DNA of 53,080 bases from an uncultured Lachnospiraceae bacterium (GTDB lineage: Bacteria; Bacillota; Clostridia; Lachnospirales; Lachnospiraceae): contig CACYTU010000027.1 of NCBI GenBank assembly GCA_902777355.1, forward strand, positions 1-53,080, written 5' to 3'. The first letter of the stretch is position 1; each line of letters opens with the position of its first letter. A program made the translations under genes and the position numbers. The notes under the pieces are model-generated. The model had not been told where the DNA came from, ran no database searches, and saw only the letters and a list, made by a program, of their open reading frames with translations. This document shows, in pieces, positions 24,785-33,379 of the stretch.

Positions 24785-24925
24785 TGATGAAGATTCAAGA
24801 CTCGCTCGCGAGTCTTGCGCGCCGGATGCGGGTTGACATGTCTTGTTTTTCAAAGACATGTCAACATCTTCCGCATCGCATCCGTGCGCATCTGAAGTCA
24901 CGGGTATTGCGCGATGAAGAATAAA
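24785..24925. repeat. Dispersed repeat with hairpins (copy 2)
   Basis: Starts with ATTCAAGACTCGCTCGCG as in copy 1 and ends with the same 34 bases (24892-24925). Between them is an added hairpin, GTTGACATGTCTT with AAGACATGTCAAC, inside a CGGATGC/GCATCCG stem. It begins 139 bases upstream of the hydroxyacid dehydrogenase start and ends 23 bases past the thiE stop, and fills most of this 302-base spacer. Confidence 0.7.
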
Positions 24926-24948
24926 AACCTTGAAGACATCCGGTGTGG

Positions 24949-25512
24949 TCAGTTCCGCATAAAACCGCTCATCATGCAGCCCCCGGCCGCTCCGGCATCC
25001 ATGACCTCCCTGAGATTATCTGTTTTAATGCCTCCAATGGCGAAGACAGGCACAGGGCAGACATCACAAATCTCTTTCACAAAGGAAAGGCCTCTCCCGC
25101 GGAGGCCTTTTTTACATTCTGTCTCAAAAATAGTTCCCAGTATGATCCTGTCTGCTCCGGCGGCGACCGCCTCCCGCATGTCCTCCATACTGTGGCAGGA
25201 GACACTGACGCTGTCAAACCCCTCCGGGCGGCCTCCGAGAGAACGGAGGACCGGAAGAGGAAGATGGATATTTTTGCAGCCGATAGCCCGCGCGACCTCC
25301 ACGCGGGCATGAACATAAAAGTCAACCCCTTCCCGGCTGCAGATTTCCCGGATCCCTTCCGCCATTTCCCGGTATTCCTCATCGGAAAGATCCCTCTCTC
25401 TCAGAATCAGGGCACAGGGATGCAGCGAGGCGGCTTTTTTGATCTGTGCCTCGAATTCCCCGGGGCAGAGGGTGCGGTCTGTGACGGCGATCATAGATTG
25501 ATAAGGTGACAT
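24949..25512 (-). CDS. thiE: Thiamine phosphate synthase (ThiE/TenI-like)
   Basis: Should join the thiazole phosphate made by ThiG/ThiH to hydroxymethylpyrimidine pyrophosphate, giving thiamine phosphate. The 187-residue product shows the TIM-barrel pattern: LILRERDLSDEEY, FYVHARVEVARAIGCKNIHLP, SVSCHSMEDMREA, LGTIFETECKKGLRGRGL and FAIGGI. The family is close to TenI, and some motifs are shortened, so a TenI-like role is the alternative. I chose the internal ATG at 25512 because AAAGGA sits properly upstream. It is the last gene of the thiS-F-G-H-E operon. Confidence 0.88.
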   Translation of the reverse strand: MSPYQSMIAVTDRTLCPGEFEAQIKKAASLHPCALILRERDLSDEEYREMAEGIREICSREGVDFYVHARVEVARAIGCKNIHLPLPVLRSLGGRPEGFDSVSVSCHSMEDMREAVAAGADRIILGTIFETECKKGLRGRGLSFVKEICDVCPVPVFAIGGIKTDNLREVMDAGAAGGCMMSGFMRN

Positions 25513-25628
25513 TCCAATATATCCTTTCGTGTCAGTCCGCGTCCATGAAGTCATGTACCAATGGATGATGTACCCATGGACTATTTGCCGGCCTGGATTT
25601 TCGCGCCATTTCGATGATGCCCCGGCCG

Positions 25629-26915
25629 TCAGACGTAAATATAGTCGTTCAGGACCGGCTGGAGACCGCCCTGTTCCATATCTCCGTACATCTGGGCTAT
25701 GGTCCGGTTGTCACTGATTTCGAACTGCTCATCTCCGACGTCGCTGCCACTGTCAGCATGTCCGACAAAATGATCCGGCTGGTCCTCGTATTTTTCCTCA
25801 TGGTCGCCGATTCCGGTGGATACGCCCGCCGACACCTTGGTCGCGCATATTTTGGCGATGCCATTGCGGAAAGCAGCGCTTTCCCGGCTGGAGACCGTGA
25901 TCCCTGCATAGGGCAGGAAAATGCGGTAGGCGCAGAGAACCTGACAGAGCTCGCGCTCGCCGACATCACGGGGATTGATGCGGTCGTTGTTGACGATGGG
26001 GCGCAGGCGGGGACAGCTGAGGGAGAGCTCGGCATGAGGATAATTGCGGTTTATATAATAGGCATGGAGGGCTGTCGCCAGGGCATCCTTCCTGTAATCG
26101 GCCAGACCCAGCAGTGCGGAGAAGGCTACTCCCCTCATGCCGCCCAGCAGAGCGCGCTCCTGGGCGTCGAAACGATAGGGCCATACGCGTTTGTGCCCCA
26201 GCAGATGAAGCGTCTCGTACTTGTCTGTGTCGTAAGTTTCCTGAAAAACGGTCACATAATCGACGCCGCATTCATGCAGATAACGGTACTCATCGACATT
26301 GACCGGATAGATTTCTATGCCGATATTGCGGAAATATTTCTTCGCGATTTTCACTGCCTCACCGATGTACTGAACATCGGAGTACTTGCGGCTCTCACCG
26401 GTCAGCATCAGGATCTCCTCCATGCCGGTATCTGCGATGACTTTCATCTCGTGCTCGATTTCTTCGAAAGAGAGCTTTTTGCGGCGGATCTTGTTGTAGC
26501 AGTTGAAACCGCAGTAGACGCAATAGTTCTGGCAATAGTTGGCGATATAGATCGGTGTAAAAATATATACAGTATTACCGAAATGGTTTTGGGTCTCAAT
26601 CTCTGCCCTGCGGGCCATCTGCTCCAGAAAAGGAGCCGCGGCAGGTGAGAGCAGGGCTTTGAAGTCCTCGATGGAACAGCTGTCTTTGCTGAGGGCACGC
26701 ATCACGTCCCCTTCCGTGTAAACGGAGGGATCATAGTCCTTCATCTGTGCCAGCACTTTATCCTTGATATCGGAATCGATAACCTCCATGCCCGGCATAT
26801 ATTTCATATGATCTGTGCGGAAAGAAGGATCCTGCTCCAGACGGTGCTTTCTCTCAAGAGCCGCAGGGGGCAATGTATCACTGTCTACAAAATAAACCTG
26901 GTTTTCTTCATTCAT
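25629..26915 (-). CDS. thiH: 2-iminoacetate synthase (radical SAM ThiH)
   Basis: Cleaves tyrosine to dehydroglycine (2-iminoacetate) and p-cresol for thiazole formation in anaerobes. The radical SAM cluster motif is CQNYCVYC (Cx3Cx2C) near residue 130, within IYIANYCQNYCVYCGFNC. GESRKYSDVQYI and the C-terminal ISDNRTIAQMY region are typical. At 428 residues it has an N-terminal extension over short ThiH proteins, as usual in Clostridia. It lies between thiG and thiE in the same direction, with a repeat-rich spacer before it. Confidence 0.95.
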   Translation of the reverse strand: MNEENQVYFVDSDTLPPAALERKHRLEQDPSFRTDHMKYMPGMEVIDSDIKDKVLAQMKDYDPSVYTEGDVMRALSKDSCSIEDFKALLSPAAAPFLEQMARRAEIETQNHFGNTVYIFTPIYIANYCQNYCVYCGFNCYNKIRRKKLSFEEIEHEMKVIADTGMEEILMLTGESRKYSDVQYIGEAVKIAKKYFRNIGIEIYPVNVDEYRYLHECGVDYVTVFQETYDTDKYETLHLLGHKRVWPYRFDAQERALLGGMRGVAFSALLGLADYRKDALATALHAYYINRNYPHAELSLSCPRLRPIVNNDRINPRDVGERELCQVLCAYRIFLPYAGITVSSRESAAFRNGIAKICATKVSAGVSTGIGDHEEKYEDQPDHFVGHADSGSDVGDEQFEISDNRTIAQMYGDMEQGGLQPVLNDYIYV

Positions 26916-26929
26916 GTCCGGCGTTCCTT

Positions 26930-27050
26930 TTTTAATTTCCTTTTTGAATTATTTTGGAGTTCCCGTTTTGAGTTCTTTAGTCCCTTTTACGGAGCTTTTT
27001 AAGTTTCTTTTTTGAGTTCTCTTTTTTTGGAGTTTCCTTTTGGAGCTCCT
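26930..27050. repeat. Degenerate 13-18 bp repeats between thiG and thiH
   Basis: The spacer is a run of diverged units around GGAACTCCAAAAA on the minus strand. It begins six bases after the thiG stop codon and ends just before the thiH ribosome site. Confidence 0.55.
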
Positions 27051-27056
27051 GTGATA

Positions 27057-27827
27057 TCACCTGTCTCCCAGGAATCCGGTCAGGGGATCGGAGGCGCTGC
27101 CGCCCCTTGCAAGAACCCGGCCCATGCCGGTGAGATATGCCTTGCGTCCTGCTTCAATGGCCAGGCGGAAGGCCTCTGCCATGGCAGGTACATCTCCTGC
27201 TGTGGCGATCGCAGTATTTGCCATGATCGCGTCTGCGCCCATTTCCATGGCCTCGCAGGCCTGGGAAGGCTTTCCGATCCCGGCGTCCACGATGATCGGA
27301 AGGTCAATCTCATCGATCAGAATCTGTATCATTTCCTTCGTAGCCAGCCCCTTATTGCTTCCGATGGGTGCCGCCAGGGGCATGACTGCCGCGGCTCCTG
27401 CATTCTGGAGATCCCGGGCTACATTGAGGTCGGGATTCATGTAGGGAAGAACGATGAAACCCTCTTTGGCCAGGACTTCCGTTGCCCTGATCGTCTCGTA
27501 ATTGTCAGGGAAGAGGTATTTGGCGTCGTGCATGATCTCCACCTTGACGAAATCGCCGCAGCCCATGGCTCTGGCCAGACGGGCAATGCGCACCGCTTCT
27601 TCCGCGTTACGGGCTCCGGAAGTATTGGGGAGAAGGGTCACTCCTTTGGGAATGAAATCCAGAATGTTCTCTTTTTCCTGCGTGTTTGCCCTGCGAAGGG
27701 CCAGGGTGATGATCTGCGCACCACCCTGCTCAACAGCCGCCTGAATCAGACGCAGGTTATATTTTCCCGACCCCAGGATAAAACGACTCTGAAATTCGTG
27801 TCCGCCCAAAATCAATGTATCCGCCAT
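27057..27827 (-). CDS. thiG: Thiazole synthase ThiG
   Basis: Forms the thiazole ring from deoxyxylulose phosphate, dehydroglycine and ThiS thiocarboxylate. The 256 residues are standard length. [18 protein letters not shown] starts the barrel, [15 protein letters not shown] (near 97) holds the Schiff-base lysine, and [23 protein letters not shown] (near 175-195) is the phosphate-binding end. It partners with ThiS and ThiH encoded in the same operon. Confidence 0.96.
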   Translation of the reverse strand: MADTLILGGHEFQSRFILGSGKYNLRLIQAAVEQGGAQIITLALRRANTQEKENILDFIPKGVTLLPNTSGARNAEEAVRIARLARAMGCGDFVKVEIMHDAKYLFPDNYETIRATEVLAKEGFIVLPYMNPDLNVARDLQNAGAAAVMPLAAPIGSNKGLATKEMIQILIDEIDLPIIVDAGIGKPSQACEAMEMGADAIMANTAIATAGDVPAMAEAFRLAIEAGRKAYLTGMGRVLARGGSASDPLTGFLGDR

Positions 27828-27949
27828 TTTTTACCGCCTTTCACTTTTAAGATGATTCTCAGTCTCATTAGTCTTTCTGAAGCTGATCTGTGCAGCAGTC
27901 CTCTGCACAGTTCCTCCGCATTGTCTCTGTGTCTTGATCCATTGCATTG

Positions 27950-28127
27950 ATCTTCTGCTTTATTATTCAGCTTTATCATTCTGCATTAATATTCTGCATC
28001 GATCTTCTGCTGTATCATTCTGCGTTGATCTTCTGCTGTATTATCCAGCTTTATTATTCAGCATTAGTATTCTTCATTGATCCTCTGCTGTATCATTCTG
28101 TATTGATCTTCTGCTTTATCATTCTGC
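27950..28127. repeat. Degenerate 12-14 bp tandem array between thiF and thiG
   Basis: About fourteen tandem units of the form ATTCTGCTTTAT, ATCTTCTGCTGTAT and similar fill this 326-base spacer, beginning 27 bases after the thiF stop codon. Paired units give an approximate 26-27 base higher-order period. No gene is hidden in it. Confidence 0.8.
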
Positions 28128-28153
28128 CCGGATTTTCCCCGCAGGACTTTCTT

Positions 28154-28780
28154 TCATGCCCCCGTGATGAGCTGCAGGACTTTGTTTGCCTGGTGGCCTG
28201 CGCAGACCGCGACCCGGGGCGCCATAAGCCCCACTCCCGGCCTGATTTCGGTCATACCGTCCCCGCACACGTAAAGCCTGCGCATCTGCTGTCTCGTTTG
28301 AATGAGATTGGCGTCCCCCAGCCCCGCCATTCCGTTTCCGGATACAACAATTGTATCGGGACATTGGGCCAGAAGGCTGCTGACAAGCATGGCTTTCTGG
28401 TCGGCCCGGTCAAACGCCTCGCAGACGATGGGCCAGCCGCAAAAGAGCTCCCGGACGTTTTCCGGTGTGACCTTTACCTGTTCTGTTCGTACATCCAGCC
28501 ATGGATTGATCTGTGCAAGTATCCCACGCAGAGCTTCCGTCTTGGGCATGCCCAGATGGGGGATCAGATACATCTGCCGGTTAAGATTGGTGACATCCAC
28601 GACGTCGAAATCCACCAGCAGCAGATGCCCAATGCCGGATCTGGCAAGGGATACCGCAATGTTGGATCCAAGTCCTCCCAGCCCGGCTATAGCTGCCCTG
28701 CCATTTCGCAGCTTTTCCCTGATCTCTGCCGGAAAACGCTCGTCAAAAGCCCGGTCCAGTTCTTCTCTTGTGATTTCCAT
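28154..28780 (-). CDS. thiF: ThiS adenylyltransferase ThiF
   Basis: Activates the C-terminus of ThiS by adenylation before sulfur transfer. The E1-like fold is clear: AGLGGLGSNIAVSLARSGIG (near 31-50) binds ATP, VDFDVVDVTNLNRQ (near 55-68) is the second conserved stretch, and CEAFDRADQK and VSGNGMAGLGDAN follow. The 208-residue length and lack of the CxxC zinc pairs of MoeB/long ThiF match the short clostridial ThiF. It follows thiS by nine bases. Confidence 0.93.
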   Translation of the reverse strand: MEITREELDRAFDERFPAEIREKLRNGRAAIAGLGGLGSNIAVSLARSGIGHLLLVDFDVVDVTNLNRQMYLIPHLGMPKTEALRGILAQINPWLDVRTEQVKVTPENVRELFCGWPIVCEAFDRADQKAMLVSSLLAQCPDTIVVSGNGMAGLGDANLIQTRQQMRRLYVCGDGMTEIRPGVGLMAPRVAVCAGHQANKVLQLITGA

Positions 28781-28789
28781 TTTGCGGTT

Positions 28790-28984
28790 TCAGCCTCCTC
28801 CCACGAAGCGCAGGATCTCCAGGCTGTCACCATTCTCCAGCACCACTTCATCGAGCCTGTCCCGCGGAATGATCTCAAGATTTTTCTCCACCACGACCTT
28901 GTCCGGGGAATATCCCGCGCTCTGAAGGTAAGCCAGGATGCTCATACCGACAGCCTGTTCCTGCTTCCCATTGATCGTCACCAT
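28790..28984 (-). CDS. thiS: Sulfur carrier protein ThiS
   Basis: A 64-residue ubiquitin-like sulfur carrier. It begins MVTINGKQEQ, has the AYLQSAGYSPDKVVVEKN core and ends in Gly-Gly-Gly, the terminal glycine being the site of thiocarboxylate formation. It is the first gene of the thiamine thiazole operon. AAAGGAGGG precedes the ATG. The 437-base leader between it and the riboswitch terminator shows no other recognisable feature. Confidence 0.94.
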   Translation of the reverse strand: MVTINGKQEQAVGMSILAYLQSAGYSPDKVVVEKNLEIIPRDRLDEVVLENGDSLEILRFVGGG

Positions 28985-29421
28985 CAGGTCCCTCCTTTCC
29001 CGTCTTTCTTTCCGCCCCGGGTGCAGCGGCCAAATTCCCGGCTCTTCCGATACTCACGCAGGCCAGGGCAGGATGCCCCTCTCTCCCCGAAGCACAAAAA
29101 AAGACGCACTTCTTCTGCCCGTGCGTCCTGCAATGATTCCATATTCATATACATGCGCCGGACATAAACTGACGCTGTACTGTGAACAAAAGCCCCTGTA
29201 CAGGCCCCCCGCGGTGGATCGCGAAATATCACAGTTCAGCTTTTTCCAGTTATCTGTTCAGCGCCTGAGAATTTCCGCCGGTTTTCTTCAGCGCATTCCG
29301 TCAGGGATGCGCATTCCGGCTCCGCCTTTCCGGCTTCTGCCCCATTTTCGGCAGAGTCTCTGTGCGGTAATATTCCGTTCTCTTTTATGACGGCAGAAAG
29401 TGGTGCCCCCGGCCTGCCGGA

Positions 29422-29459
29422 GAAAAGAAAAAGCGGTACCCGCCATTGCAAGGTACCGC
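29422..29459 (-). terminator. Attenuator terminator of the thiamine operon
   Basis: GCGGTACC and GGTACCGC form an 8-bp stem with an 11-base loop, followed on the minus strand by TTTTTCTTTT. It lies 14 bases after the TPP aptamer, so ligand binding should favour termination before thiS. Confidence 0.88.
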
Positions 29460-29473
29460 AAAACATCTCGTGC

Positions 29474-29562
29474 TTATTTCCCTACGTTGGCATTATCCAA
29501 ATCAGGTTCCGGGTCAGGACGAAACAGTCCACTCTCAGCCGGCTGTCAGCCAGCTCCCCTTT
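29474..29562 (-). promoter_or_regulatory. TPP riboswitch (THI element)
   Basis: On the minus strand the aptamer shows GCTGAGAGTGGAC, then CCGGAACCTGATTTGGATAA, then TGCCAACGTAGGGAA, the conserved thi-box order. A promoter lies 18 bases upstream and a terminator just downstream, which fits transcription attenuation of thiS-F-G-H-E by thiamine pyrophosphate. Confidence 0.95.
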
Positions 29563-29579
29563 TTCTTTTCTCTTTCAGT

Positions 29580-29608
29580 ATTTTAAAACCTTCAACGTCA
29601 TGTGTCAA
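29580..29608 (-). promoter_or_regulatory. Promoter of the thiamine operon
   Basis: On the minus strand a perfect TTGACA (29603-29608) and TAAAAT (29580-29585) are separated by 17 bases. Transcription would start just before the TPP aptamer. Confidence 0.85.
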
Positions 29609-29664
29609 GAACAGCCGCGGCCTGCTCTGCGCCAGGCGAGGGCAGGGAGGAAGGGGCCGGTTTG

Positions 29665-29740
29665 GACGGGGACGGTTCTTTCGGAGACAGCGGGAGACAG
29701 CGGAGACAGGGGACGGTTCTTTGTCTCCGAACCGTCCCCG
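29665..29740. repeat. GGGACGGTTCTT hairpin repeat (copy 1)
   Basis: GGGGACGGTTC (29709-29719) pairs with GAACCGTCCCC (29729-29739) around TTTGTCTCC. A second GGGACGGTTCTT and GGAGACAG units precede it. Related sequence occurs at 41020-41150 and 48010-48260. It starts 18 bases beyond the YitT stop codon and may act as its transcript end. Confidence 0.75.
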
Positions 29741-29757
29741 AACCTCAGCGGAATTTT

Positions 29758-30624
29758 TCAATCTTTCTTTTCCTGATGAAAGTGTCCCAGAATCCGGTCA
29801 GTCGGAATCGCATTGATAAAAGCGTCCGGATCGATCTGGCGGATCACTTCAGAGACACGCTTTACGTCAGAGCTGGCCACGACTGAATAGACGACATTGC
29901 GCCACTCCTCCTTGTAGCCGCCCTCTGCAGCCCAGATGGTGGAACCATGGTGAGTGGTATCGTGAATCGCGTTTTTGACCTCCGCCCATTTGTCCGTGAC
30001 AATAAAAAGGGTCTCCTGCCGATAATTGCGATAGAGCAGCCGCAGGATCTGGGTGGATGTATATTGGAAAATAATAGAATACAGCGCTTTATCCCAGCCG
30101 AAGAAATAACCGGCAGCAAGCAAAATGACTGCATTGAAACCGAGGATGATATTGAAGCTGTCCACGCCCCGCTTCTGCGAGAGATAAATGGAAATAAAGT
30201 CGGTACCACCTGTCGTAGCGTTGGCGCGCAGACACATCGTCATCACGAACCCGTTGATCAGACCGCCGAAAATGCTGATCAGAAGCGTGTCATAGGTGAT
30301 CGGATGTGCCGGAATCAGATCCGTCAGGAAACTGGTCAGCAGGATCATCTCGCAGGATAAGAGAGTAAACTTTTTTCCGATGTAACGGAATCCTATGTAC
30401 ACAGGAAATGCATTGAGCAGAAGATTAATAACGGAATACGGCAGTTGCAGTGAAAAATACTGCAGCGCGATGCGCTGGATCAGAATAGTCAAACCGGTCG
30501 CCCCTCCGGGATACAAGCCGCCTGTCCGGACAAACGTCTTGATATTCAAAGCCATCAAGATTGACGCGTATGCCACGATTATTGCTCTCTTTAAATCTTT
30601 CTTCTCCCATTTAATGCTCTTCAA
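29758..30624 (-). CDS. YitT family membrane protein
   Basis: A 288-residue membrane protein of the YitT/DUF161 family. About five or six hydrophobic segments fill the first 190 residues, including the typical GGLYPGGATGLTIL and ANATTGGTDFISIYLS loops. The cytoplasmic DUF2179 domain follows (about 200-285, FIVTDKWAEVKNAIHDT and IDPDAFINAIPTDRILG). Transport substrate is not known for most members. The likely start is TTG with AGAGGA seven bases upstream. Confidence 0.92.
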   Translation of the reverse strand: MKSIKWEKKDLKRAIIVAYASILMALNIKTFVRTGGLYPGGATGLTILIQRIALQYFSLQLPYSVINLLLNAFPVYIGFRYIGKKFTLLSCEMILLTSFLTDLIPAHPITYDTLLISIFGGLINGFVMTMCLRANATTGGTDFISIYLSQKRGVDSFNIILGFNAVILLAAGYFFGWDKALYSIIFQYTSTQILRLLYRNYRQETLFIVTDKWAEVKNAIHDTTHHGSTIWAAEGGYKEEWRNVVYSVVASSDVKRVSEVIRQIDPDAFINAIPTDRILGHFHQEKKD

Positions 30625-30885
30625 ATCAGTATCCTCTCAAGCCTTTGTATTCGTTCTCTTTTACCAATCGCCTGCGGTCCCTTTCATCATATGAGTCTGT
30701 GAGCCATGCTCATAACCACAAATGTGCGGGGCGCTTCTCTTATGATGCAGGGAAAAGCCGGCTCCTCCCTGCTGAAACCATGCCCGTGAGAGGCAAAAAG
30801 CCCTTATGAGTATATATTTCTTTGTCGCAAAAAATCAACACCATAGCAGTCTTTTCAGTTTCCCGGTCTTGAGATTTTAAAAGCA

Positions 30886-30925
30886 AAATGATCTCCGGTA
30901 CCTGTTCCGGCACTGGAGATCATTT
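30886..30925 (-). terminator. Possible intrinsic terminator
   Basis: AAATGATCTCC and GGAGATCATTT form an 11-bp stem with an 18-base apical part, followed on the minus strand by TGCTTTT. It lies in the 769-base spacer between YitT and tRNA-Leu. Its upstream gene may be tRNA-Leu, although 470 bases away. I see no gene in the rest of the spacer. Confidence 0.45.
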
Positions 30926-31393
30926 ATTATCTATATTTCGCAAAAAAGTAATTATGAAACACCCCCGGGAGTATATTTACTGTTTCTACGGCTGTTATGG
31001 CCGCCGCAAGCCGTTCAAACGATAAAAACCGCCGAACCCGACATGACATGCTGCCCGGTCAAGTCCGACGGTTATCCATCATGACTGAAATACACGGTTT
31101 TGCCCCGGGAAAGGGCATAGTTCTCCTCTGCATTGCAGAGTGTACGTCTGTTCCGTATAGCTGTAAAGAAAGCAGGTCTGTTCCACATAGCCGCCAAGCC
31201 TCTTTCTGCTAAAACGCATAGAGATATACGTAAATTTTATCAGAGCCCTTTGCTGAAAGCAACGGATTTTTCCTGAAACGCACGAAAAACCGAACACATA
31301 TTCATGAGTGTTTATGCGGATCTTCACATAAAAAACCCGCATAAATACAGGGATTTTTCATCCCAGCACTCATACGGATTTCACACAAAATCG

Positions 31394-31476
31394 TGCCGGC
31401 GGTGGGACTCGAACCCACACGCCCTCTCGGACAGCAGATTTTGAGTCTGCCTCGTCTGCCATTCCGACACGCCGGC
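31394..31476 (-). tRNA. tRNA-Leu (anticodon CAA)
   Basis: Read on the minus strand this 83-nt sequence has acceptor stem GCCGGCG/CGCCGGC with discriminator A, a T arm with GGTTCGAGTCC, and a long variable arm typical of leucine tRNA. The anticodon stem GCAGA/TCTGC encloses CTCAAAA, giving anticodon CAA. CCA is not encoded. It lies 162 bases after rpsR in the same direction. Confidence 0.95.
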
Positions 31477-31483
31477 ATTCAAT

Positions 31484-31606
31484 ATCTGCCGGCAGAATAC
31501 TGCATCTGCCGGCAGATTATCATTCATTTTTCAAAATCCTGCCGCTTTTTATCAGCGGACAGGTTGCCCTGTCACACGTGTCATATCACACGATATCACA
31601 CGATAC
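31484..31606. repeat. Short repeats between rpsR and tRNA-Leu
   Basis: The palindrome TCTGCCGGCAGA occurs twice (about 31486 and 31507), and TATCACACGA is doubled near 31585-31605, again just after a gene end. Confidence 0.55.
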
Positions 31607-31638
31607 GACTTCACCGCACACAGTGCAGATCAGCGAAA

Positions 31639-31902
31639 TCAGCGCTCTGTGTAGGGCATCAGAGCCATGTGGCGGGCTCTCTTGATGGCGCTGGTCAGCG
31701 CTCTCTGGTGTGTCGCGCAGGTACCTGTGATTCTGCGGGGCAGGATCTTTCCGCTCTCGGAAACGTACTTGCGAAGCTTTGCGACATCCTTATAATCGAT
31801 TGCGTTGTCCTTGCCGCAGAACACGCAGACTTTTCTCTTTCTGTGGAAGCCGCCTCTCTTGCGGAAAGGTGCATCCGAACGATTCTCTCTGTTAAAAGCC
31901 AT
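31639..31902 (-). CDS. rpsR: 30S ribosomal protein bS18
   Basis: An 87-residue ribosomal protein that binds bS6 on the small-subunit platform. The [10 protein letters not shown] start of the core carries two cysteines (a zinc-binding C+ form), and the [20 protein letters not shown] and [20 protein letters not shown] stretches are diagnostic. It is the last gene of the rpsF-ssb-rpsR operon. GGAGG lies seven bases before the ATG. Confidence 0.98.
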   Translation of the reverse strand: MAFNRENRSDAPFRKRGGFHRKRKVCVFCGKDNAIDYKDVAKLRKYVSESGKILPRRITGTCATHQRALTSAIKRARHMALMPYTER

Positions 31903-32074
31903 TTTTAACCTCCTGTATACTCCCTATGGGTGCGGATCCTTTCCGCAGTCGCCGCGGCATACAATCGACATCAGAAAACTGTTCCGGCCACCGCATATAC
32001 TGCGATAGGCATGCCCGCTGCCTGTGCTGCGATACGCAGGCTGCAGCAGCGTACGTTTTCTGTCAGCTCCTGTC

Positions 32075-32617
32075 TCAGTTGAAAGGAAGCTCCTCGTCGA
32101 TGCCGTCAGGGATATTCATAAACCCATCCAGTGTGTCAGATGCGGGAGCCGCGGACTGGTTCTGCGCAGGTGCGCTGTATCCGCCGCCGGCATTTCCATA
32201 GCTGCCGGAACCGCCGCCGTAATTTCCGCCGTTTCCGGAACCGCCGTAATTTGCACCGCCGCTGCCGTAGCCGGCGTTTGCGCCCTGGGCATTCTTGCTC
32301 TCGGCAAACTCAAGCTCTTCGACTACAACCTCAGTCACATAGACCTTCTGGCCGTCGCGGTTTGTATAATTGCGGGTCTGGATCCTGCCGGTGAGGGCAG
32401 TCTTCAATCCTTTGCGGTAATACTTCTCGACATGCTCAGCCAGCTTACCGAAGGCAACGCAGTTGATGAAATCAGCTGTCTGTCCATCCTGGTTGTTGCG
32501 GCTGTACCGTCTGTCTACCGCGATTGAAAAATTCGCGATGCAGAGAGAGTTGTCTCCCTGTGTATATCTGACTTCGGGATCCCTGGTAAGGCGCCCCATA
32601 AGTATGACTTTATTCAT
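32075..32617 (-). CDS. ssb: Single-stranded DNA-binding protein
   Basis: Coats single-stranded DNA in replication, repair and recombination. The 180 residues have an N-terminal OB fold (MNKVILMGRLTRDPEVRYT, then FINCVAFGKLAEHVEKYYRKG), a Gly/Asn-rich linker (about 115-150, itself built of GGNYGG-type repeats) and the acidic tip DEELPFN used to recruit partner proteins. It sits between rpsF and rpsR, the standard Firmicute order. Confidence 0.97.
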   Translation of the reverse strand: MNKVILMGRLTRDPEVRYTQGDNSLCIANFSIAVDRRYSRNNQDGQTADFINCVAFGKLAEHVEKYYRKGLKTALTGRIQTRNYTNRDGQKVYVTEVVVEELEFAESKNAQGANAGYGSGGANYGGSGNGGNYGGGSGSYGNAGGGYSAPAQNQSAAPASDTLDGFMNIPDGIDEELPFN

Positions 32618-32639
32618 GATGACCTCTTCTTTCTGTTGA

Positions 32640-32930
32640 TCAGGCCGCTTCCTGTTTTACGCACAGATATCTGAGGACGTTATCCATGATGCGCATGAAG
32701 CTCTCGATCTCGGCGATCGCGGAGCCGTCAGCTTCGAACTTGATGAAGTAGTAGTAACCTTCGTTCATCTTCTGGATCTCATAAGCAAGTTTCTTCTTGC
32801 CCCAGTCATCGACTTCACCGACTGTACCGCCGAAACGGACGATCAGGTCTTTGCATCTGTCGACAACCGCTGTCCTCGCTTCATCATCGATCTGCGCATT
32901 CACAACAACGGCTAACTCGTATTTACCCAT
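32640..32930 (-). CDS. rpsF: 30S ribosomal protein bS6
   Basis: A 96-residue ribosomal protein that pairs with bS18. It begins MGKYELAVVVNAQIDDEAR and contains GGTVGEVDDWGKKKLAYEI and YYYFIKFEAD. I use the ATG at 32930, preceded by AAAGGAGGT, instead of the longer in-frame start. It is the first gene of the rpsF-ssb-rpsR operon; a promoter is visible about 160 bases upstream. Confidence 0.97.
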   Translation of the reverse strand: MGKYELAVVVNAQIDDEARTAVVDRCKDLIVRFGGTVGEVDDWGKKKLAYEIQKMNEGYYYFIKFEADGSAIAEIESFMRIMDNVLRYLCVKQEAA

Positions 32931-33088
32931 TCTTCTACCTCCTTTTGGTCTCTGGCCCCTGCTGCTGCCCAAAGCAAATACCTCTTCTGCTGTACGGTTT
33001 AATATTTCTCCGCGCAAAACGGCATTCTTGCTTTTACATCATACAGGAGCAAGGAAAAATTATTCCGGGATTAATCCCACGGATGAAT

Positions 33089-33117
33089 ATCATAGCACAA
33101 TAATTTGGATGCCGCAA
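33089..33117 (-). promoter_or_regulatory. Promoter of the rpsF-ssb-rpsR operon
   Basis: On the minus strand TTGCGG (33112-33117) and TATGAT (33089-33094) are separated by 17 bases. The leader is about 150 bases long and may hold autoregulatory structure, which I could not define. The rest of this 449-base spacer carries no convincing gene. Confidence 0.65.
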
Positions 33118-33379
33118 GTAGATATTTCATTATTCCGGCCTGCATTTTTTATACTCCATTTTTATGCGCCATTTTTATGTTTTTAGTTCATCTCATCCTC
33201 CCCAGGCTTCAATGACCTCCCTTGTCCGGTCAAACCAGAGCCAGGTGCTTCCCTTGTCCTCGCGGCCGCAGGAACTGCGTCTGCTCATCCCGGGAATCCT
33301 GACCGGGTCGCCAGTCAGGCCGGATCCATCGTCGGGGGAGTCCTGCGAAGCGGATCCGGAATGTTTCTAATAATGTTCC

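Noticed and set aside
27947-29167. A 406-codon plus-strand frame rich in Ile, Leu and Tyr repeats
   Set aside because: It is made of the 13-bp array plus the complement of thiF and thiS.
28984-29232. An 82-codon frame in the thiS leader
   Set aside because: It has no family resemblance, and it overlaps the ribosome binding site and start region of thiS.
33193-33288. A 31-codon minus-strand frame upstream of rpsF (ends WLWFDRTREVIEAWGG)
   Set aside because: It looks protein-like at its end but has no ribosome site and no family I recognise; it could be a gene remnant, not enough to call.
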